64,000 nucleotides of DNA, taken from Ancistrus triradiatus. Lineage: Eukaryota > Chordata > Actinopteri > Siluriformes > Loricariidae. Each line of letters starts with the position of its first letter. Positions within the stretch are counted from its first letter, which is position 1. Position numbers and translations under genes: made by a program. Shown piece after piece: positions 61,501-64,000 of the stretch. Below the pieces are notes generated by a model. It was given only the letters and a program-made list of their open reading frames with translations. It was not told the origin of the DNA and ran no database searches. The stretch is from NCBI GenBank assembly GCA_025084515.1, contig JAJAGP010001357.1:12501-76500 (forward strand), given 5' to 3'.

Positions 61501-61804
61501 AACCGGACGGCTCGACTTGTACAAGTTTGAGCAAACGACGAGACTAAATTTTTCTAGTCACCTCTGCCAAAGGGGGCGCTACTAAGTACTAACTGACAGG
61601 GTGCCACAACTTTTGCATTACTCTATATTGATGTGCCTGCCATCTGATGCGTGCTCTTGTCATCTGTGTGCGTAGGACGACGCCAGAGAGCAGGGGGAGG
61701 CGGAGCCCGAGAAGCATCCGGTCAAAGAGCCCAACGAGCAGGAGAATTATGAGGAGGAAGAGGAGGAGCCAGAGGAAGAGGCCAATCGCAGAGCCGAGAT
61801 GTGA
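52410..61804 (+). CDS. golim4: Golgi integral membrane protein 4 (GPP130), complete, 16 coding exons
   Basis: Sixteen exons join in frame to 589 codons plus TGA. The N-terminus MGSGVCSRKQRKIFQ is the short cytosolic tail. Residues 13-34 (IFQSLLLTTLVFMMIYGGMI) form the signal anchor of a type II Golgi protein. The luminal part is coiled coil (KYQQHQESLSAQLQ, VYEHRSRLEKSLQKER, SVYNLREENRQLRKAHQEIH). It is followed by a Glu/Gln/His-rich region and an acidic tail (DPADDPNNQGEDEFEEAEQ, MAGNPDQQEDN, ANRRAEM at the end). These tail motifs are diagnostic of GOLIM4. Family knowledge: it cycles between cis-Golgi and endosomes in a pH-sensitive way and is lost from the Golgi on manganese load. Mammalian GOLIM4 is near 700 residues; the fish protein is shorter, mainly in the Gln-rich middle. 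The start is set by homology and a good Kozak context (GAGACCATGG). Confidence 0.96.
52800..53035 (+). repeat. Fish dispersed repeat in golim4 intron 1
   Basis: 'gggcggtccatcactgcggg', 'ccctgtgatggatcactgcc' and 'gctccagaccccggttcctg' followed by 'accaggataag' resemble the common retroposon tail of fish genomes. Confidence 0.6.
53205..53312 (-). repeat. SINE tail, inverted
   Basis: The reverse strand contains 'ggataagggcgtaatgtaaa' preceded by 'ttgagcaagacccttaaccc'. The head is absent. In golim4 intron 1. Confidence 0.8.
53801..53875 (+). CDS. golim4: golim4 coding exon 2
   Basis: 75 nt encoding VVYEHRSRLEKSLQKERVEH then KKTKE. Acceptor 'ctccgctcccag', donor GAAG|GTACGT. The split Val codon G|TT joins it to exon 1. 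Confidence 0.95.
54900..55260 (+). repeat. Degenerate CTGT tetranucleotide repeat
   Basis: 'ctgtctgt' clusters separated by 'catca' and 'tcagt' text over 350 bp, in golim4 intron 2. An open frame of 123 codons here is a by-product of the repeat. Confidence 0.8.
55289..55338 (+). CDS. golim4: golim4 coding exon 3
   Basis: 50 nt encoding DFMVHKLEAQQTINKEK, matching the family's DFLVYKLEAQETLNK. Acceptor 'tgctgaatttcag', donor AAG|GTAACC. Confidence 0.94.
55783..55836 (+). CDS. golim4: golim4 coding exon 4
   Basis: 54 nt, phase 0-0, encoding QDAGSRLSSLHSQHQMLK. The ending corresponds to the conserved QHQMLK of the family. Acceptor 'gtgttttgacag', donor AAG|GTCAGT. Confidence 0.92.
56138..56175. 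repeat. golim4: (GT)n microsatellite upstream of golim4 exon 5
   Basis: Almost pure GT (one GG interruption), ending 7 bases before the exon. Confidence 0.95.
56183..56333 (+). CDS. golim4: golim4 coding exon 5
   Basis: 151 nt encoding NQHEELKKQFYDLQQQHQAD through QTKEVEISKLK plus one base. Coiled coil. The acceptor 'ctgtcag' lies directly after a (GT)n tract of about 37 nt; the donor is AAAG|GTAGCA. Confidence 0.95.
56681..56763 (+). CDS. golim4: golim4 coding exon 6
   Basis: 83 nt encoding ESVYNLREENRQLRKAHQEI then HVQLQDTR, among the best conserved GOLIM4 segments. Acceptor 'tcctgtgtag', donor AGG|GTAAGG. Confidence 0.96.
57023..57106 (+). CDS. golim4: golim4 coding exon 7
   Basis: 28 codons, QQHKNLKSAHDQLSLTLEGH then KNALAVAQ. 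Acceptor 'ctgactttag', donor CAG|GTCTGT. Confidence 0.94.
57501..57626 (+). CDS. golim4: golim4 coding exon 8
   Basis: 42 codons, AQVNEYKQLNENLNKMQSVR, then a Pro/Gln/Glu-rich end QPAPAQIIHVEEPQEHQ. It marks the passage from coiled coil to the acidic/Gln-rich region. Acceptor 'gtggttttcag', donor CAG|GTAACA. Confidence 0.93.
57852..58019 (+). CDS. golim4: golim4 coding exon 9
   Basis: 56 codons rich in Glu, His and Gln, starting RDEREEGQEEERRHENMGQH and ending NALERDHHIAQ. Acceptor 'cttctgaccag', donor CAG|GTGGAG. Conservation in this part of the family is compositional rather than residue by residue, so the boundaries rest on frame and splice sites. Confidence 0.87.
58136..58341 (+). CDS. 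golim4: golim4 coding exon 10
   Basis: 206 nt encoding VKSAYEQQKEEQRRLADQLE and a long charged single-helix-like run of E/R/Q (LKREREERERMERDKEERR). It ends HL plus a split Arg codon. Acceptor 'gggtatccag', donor AG|GTTCTA. It corresponds to the E/Q/R-rich middle of mammalian GOLIM4 and is shorter. Confidence 0.88.
58381..59725 (+). repeat. About 30-bp minisatellite in golim4 intron 10
   Basis: Degenerate units of 'caccaataaaaatccaacat' plus 'tcttcagcaaa', roughly 40 in number, fill nearly all of the 1.45-kb intron between coding exons 10 and 11. A smaller patch of the same motif is at 57680-57815, in the intron between exons 8 and 9. On the minus strand it gives artefactual frames with NVGF/LVF repeats. 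Confidence 0.92.
59792..59841 (+). CDS. golim4: golim4 coding exon 11
   Basis: 50 nt encoding NKPPRKNVDAGVHAEE in the frame set by exon 10. Acceptor 'gtatgttttag', donor GAAG|GTGAGT. No strong residue-level family match; supported by frame continuity on both sides. Confidence 0.75.
60056..60120 (+). CDS. golim4: golim4 coding exon 12
   Basis: 65 nt encoding NHRHHEEEQRQEEDRKAHHE then Q, typical of the H/E/Q-rich luminal region. Acceptor 'gattttcttcaag' (pyrimidine rich). The donor CAG|GTTCTT is weak. A second AG ten bases downstream would shift the frame, so the upstream acceptor is preferred. Confidence 0.75.
60205..60390 (+). CDS. golim4: golim4 coding exon 13
   Basis: 62 codons, HVLDSEVDPADDPNNQGEDE then FEEAEQQVREEEEDEEPMPP and DEQLV. 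DPADDPNNQGEDEFEEAEQ is a diagnostic GOLIM4 motif. Acceptor 'cttatttcgtag', donor GTG|GTGAGT. Confidence 0.96.
60525..61070 (+). repeat. GATTCA-type degenerate minisatellite (golim4 intron 13)
   Basis: Same unit as in the ppfia1 intron: 'tgattcaaacactgactc' alternating with 'atgaccaaatgattc'. About eight units occupy the intron before coding exon 14. A short degenerate patch follows at 61438-61490. Confidence 0.85.
61106..61174 (+). CDS. golim4: golim4 coding exon 14
   Basis: 23 codons, MAGNPDQQEDNLEEQYQEEG then DDE, nearly identical to the mammalian segment. Acceptor 'ttggtgcag', donor GAG|GTCTGA. Confidence 0.96.
61261..61347 (+). CDS. golim4: golim4 coding exon 15
   Basis: 29 codons, AQDELAEGRKAEEGGEVEAD then PYNEENGEQ. 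Acidic luminal tail. Acceptor 'gtttctctctcag', donor CAG|GTGGGT. Confidence 0.94.
61676..61804 (+). CDS. golim4: golim4 coding exon 16 and stop
   Basis: 42 codons plus TGA, DDAREQGEAEPEKHPVKEPN, a poly-Glu stretch, and the C-terminus EEANRRAEM. The RRAEM end matches mammalian GOLIM4 exactly. Acceptor 'ctgtgtgcgtag'. Confidence 0.96.
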   Translation, partial: DDAREQGEAEPEKHPVKEPNEQENYEEEEEEPEEEANRRAEM

Positions 61805-62115
61805 GCCGGTCAATACTGTAACTGAACTCAGCTGTATGGAGCATGGACGCACACGGGACTGATCCCAGGTCTGTTCGGCTGGATACGTTGTGCCTTCCTT
61901 GTGTAAATCAGTCTGTGTCATTATAACCAGCACGCTAAGTTTGTTCACCTTCATGCAGGTGTGTGCCTTATAAATGTACAATGTGTTTTTATTCATAAAA
62001 CAGCTGAGGGTTTTTGGATGATGTGAATGTCTGCTCATGACTACCTTTGATATGGTTAGGTTTTGGCCGCCCGCTTCATTCCCTCTGCACGGAATAAACT
62101 TGAACGTGACACATT
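61805..62115 (+). terminator. golim4: golim4 3'UTR with polyadenylation signal AATAAA (62093-62098)
   Basis: Non-coding sequence follows the stop codon. The canonical AATAAA hexamer lies about 290 bases after it in a short GC-balanced context. Cleavage is expected 10-30 bases downstream, before the repeat-rich flank begins. Confidence 0.75.
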
Positions 62116-62384
62116 TCTACTAAAGGTTTTCCAAAGCTTTCCAAATCCGCTGGTGTTGTTCCTAAGGGCTTGCAAATTCATGGACTGGTTAGTGAGCAGA
62201 GAGGCTGTGTAACCCTAACCCACTCATACGGGAATTACAATACAGAAAGGGTGCAAATATGTTATGAAACTTGTCTTGTGCTGCTGAAAATAGTATCCAA
62301 GAATACAGTGGTATGCAAAGGCATTCGCAGTGCAGTTAGAAAGTCATCAGACCTTTTCAATCCTTGCATTTAGTCAATGCTCGT

Positions 62385-62521
62385 ACCCAGAGTAACTTAA
62401 AACCGGAGCCCAGGTGATTAAGGGTTAAACACCGTGCCTAACAGTGGCAGGGTCAGGATTTGAACCCTGGTCTTCTTGGGCCACAAGCTGGTGCCTTACC
62501 CACTGAGCCACACAGTCCCAG
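62385..62521 (-). repeat. tRNA-derived SINE, inverted
   Basis: The reverse strand reads 'gactgtgtggctcagtggg...' and 'ccagggttcaaatcctgacc', an A/B-box arrangement. A slightly different head family from the other copies. Confidence 0.75.
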
Positions 62522-62607
62522 TATACTGTCTCTTTTCACCCTGAAAGTAAAACATATAAATAAATTTTTTTTTTGCTGTATTTAGACTTTATAAGTGGAT
62601 AAGTGAT

Positions 62608-63207
62608 CAGGGGCCGGATTCACAACAGCTTTCTTAAGAAAAAGCTTGAGAAGGTTCTTCAGACAAACACCAAGAAGCTCATTAGAAGGTTCTTAAATGC
62701 AATTCTTGAAAAAAAAAAGATATGAAAATCGTAATTATTTCCTTAATATTTTCTGCATAAAATTGTTTAGAGCTCACAGTATAGGTGGGACACATTTTGA
62801 ATTTGTGTTTAACGTTATTTCCGTTATTTATTTCGCTCAGAGCACAGCAAAATGGAGGAAAAACATCGATCTGAGCGTGAAAAAATTTGAGCCAACAAGA
62901 CAGAAAATCCTACTTGGAAAATAAACGTGCTATTTCCAATAACTAAACTGTCTAAAGTTTGGTAAATCTCGATTTTGTCCACTCTTCCAGCCTAAGAGAC
63001 GTGTGAGGCTATCGTAAGGCTAAGAAAACATTTAAGGGCATAACGTTTTCAAGAATACCTCTTGTTCTTAGAATTCCTCTTAAGAAAAGAGGTAGAAAAA
63101 ATAAGAGGATTCTCAAGAAGTTATTTGAAGAATAACAACATGTCTTAACGTTTTTCTGAAGAAAAACTCACGTTGGAGTAGATTTCCTTTGCTGAATCCG
63201 GTCCCAG
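62608..63207. mobile_element. Inverted-repeat DNA element downstream of golim4
   Basis: The left end 'gggccggattcacaac' and the reverse complement of the right end, 'gggaccggattcagcaa', are near matches. The arms contain AAG/CTT-rich text (repeated 'cttaagaaaa'). There is no transposase-length frame. Superfamily unassigned. Confidence 0.6.
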
Positions 63208-63498
63208 CTTCTTTAGAGTAACCTGCTCGGGTGGTGCTAATGAGGTCACAGTAAGACCAGCTGTTCCTTCAGGAGCTCTTCATGAAAACACAAAGAACTC
63301 ACCATGGTTGCCAAGTTCAGAATGGATTTGGGGTAAAGTTACAGAAAGTCTGAAGAAGGAAACAGAGAAGAAAAAGGCCCTACCTACCTGTCAGAGGACC
63401 GGTCAGATCATTATTATGAAGTGTAAAGTATATGGCAGCACATCGTGCCTAAATCGGCGTGAAGCTGGTAGAGGAATCCAAACATACCGATACTGCAA

Positions 63499-63668
63499 CT
63501 GTGGTAGCCTAGTGGTTAAGGTACCAGACTATGGACCAGAAAGTCCTGGGTTCAAATCCCACCTCTACCAAGTTACCACTGTTGGGCCCTTGAGCAAGGC
63601 CCTTAACTCATAATTGCTTGGATTGTAAGTCACTCTGGATAAGGGTGTCTGCTGAATGCTGTAAATTA
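63499..63668 (+). repeat. tRNA-derived SINE (near full length)
   Basis: 'ggtagcctagtggttaaggt', 'gggttcaaatcccacctcta' and the tail 'ggataagggtgtctgctgaa'. Downstream of golim4. Confidence 0.88.
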
Positions 63669-64000
63669 TTATTTACCAATACTGTTATTCTCATTTTGTA
63701 TTCATTTGAATTGACACAAAATTTGTAAATACAAAATGTCTCTCTCTTTCAGCTCCTCTCACACAGCACCTTGTAGTTCCGTTTTGATTTCAGGCTGTAA
63801 GACAAAAAGTTTCGAAGGGGTGTGAAGATTTTCTCTAGGCACTGTATGCATTATTTTTGCACTCGTGGTCAAACAGCCGGTGGAACGTTTGGCTGAATTT
63901 CTAAATGAAGCCCAACCTCTGCGCAAATTGTAAGACATACATAGTTAGGAAATAAAGCATACAATTTGGCCTGTGCTAGAGTTTGTTTCGGCAATGCTAC

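Larger units (their letters stand above)
62116..64000. other. Flank downstream of golim4
   Basis: Contains an inverted SINE, an inverted-repeat element and a plus-strand SINE. The last 330 bases show nothing I recognise. No gene found. Confidence 0.7.

Noticed and set aside
1..64000. CRISPR array, phage, toxin or operon-type system
   Set aside because: No regular repeat-spacer structure, no dense short intergenic gene layout; the window is clearly eukaryotic with spliced genes.

Overview
The window is vertebrate nuclear DNA, almost certainly from a teleost fish. Short exons with canonical GT/AG boundaries sit in large, repeat-rich introns. There are many long (CA)n/(GT)n and (AT)n tracts, decayed Tc1-type transposons, and repeated copies of a tRNA-derived SINE whose tail is the fish-type 'ggataagggcgtctgctaaatg' motif. 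The species cannot be fixed from sequence alone.

Two protein-coding genes are supported. They are arranged head to head, about 8 kb apart or more. On the minus strand, the 5' part of a liprin-alpha gene, best matched to liprin-alpha-1 (ppfia1), occupies 2586-33954 with 15 coding exons in the window. These encode about 728 residues: the N-terminal coiled-coil half and the linker. The SAM-domain exons should lie to the left, outside the window. A CpG-rich block at about 43380-43760 is the best candidate for its promoter and non-coding first exon. On the plus strand, a complete golim4 gene (Golgi integral membrane protein 4, GPP130) runs from 52410 to 61804 in 16 coding exons, 589 codons plus stop, with a polyadenylation signal at 62093.

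Layout: 1-2585 is intronic, AT-rich and microsatellite-rich. 2586-18481 holds the close-packed liprin exons. 18482-33693 is a 15.2-kb intron with a hAT-like element, SINEs, a Tc1 copy and a GATTCA-type minisatellite. 33955 to about 43700 is the 5' intron, with a 1.1-kb 12-bp minisatellite and half a Tc1 element. About 43760-52100 is intergenic, with a perfect-TIR MITE, an ATT/tandem array, and a 26-bp-arm palindrome. 52100-62115 is golim4. 62115-64000 is flank, with an inverted-repeat element and two SINEs.

The two proteins act in different places: liprin-alpha is a cytoplasmic scaffold of focal adhesions and active zones, and GOLIM4 is a cis-Golgi type II membrane protein. Nothing in the window links their functions. 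I found no CRISPR array, prophage-like system or new gene cassette. The most notable structures are (GT)n tracts abutting five 3' splice sites, several unusual minisatellites (some shared between the two genes), and a set of inverted-repeat elements.
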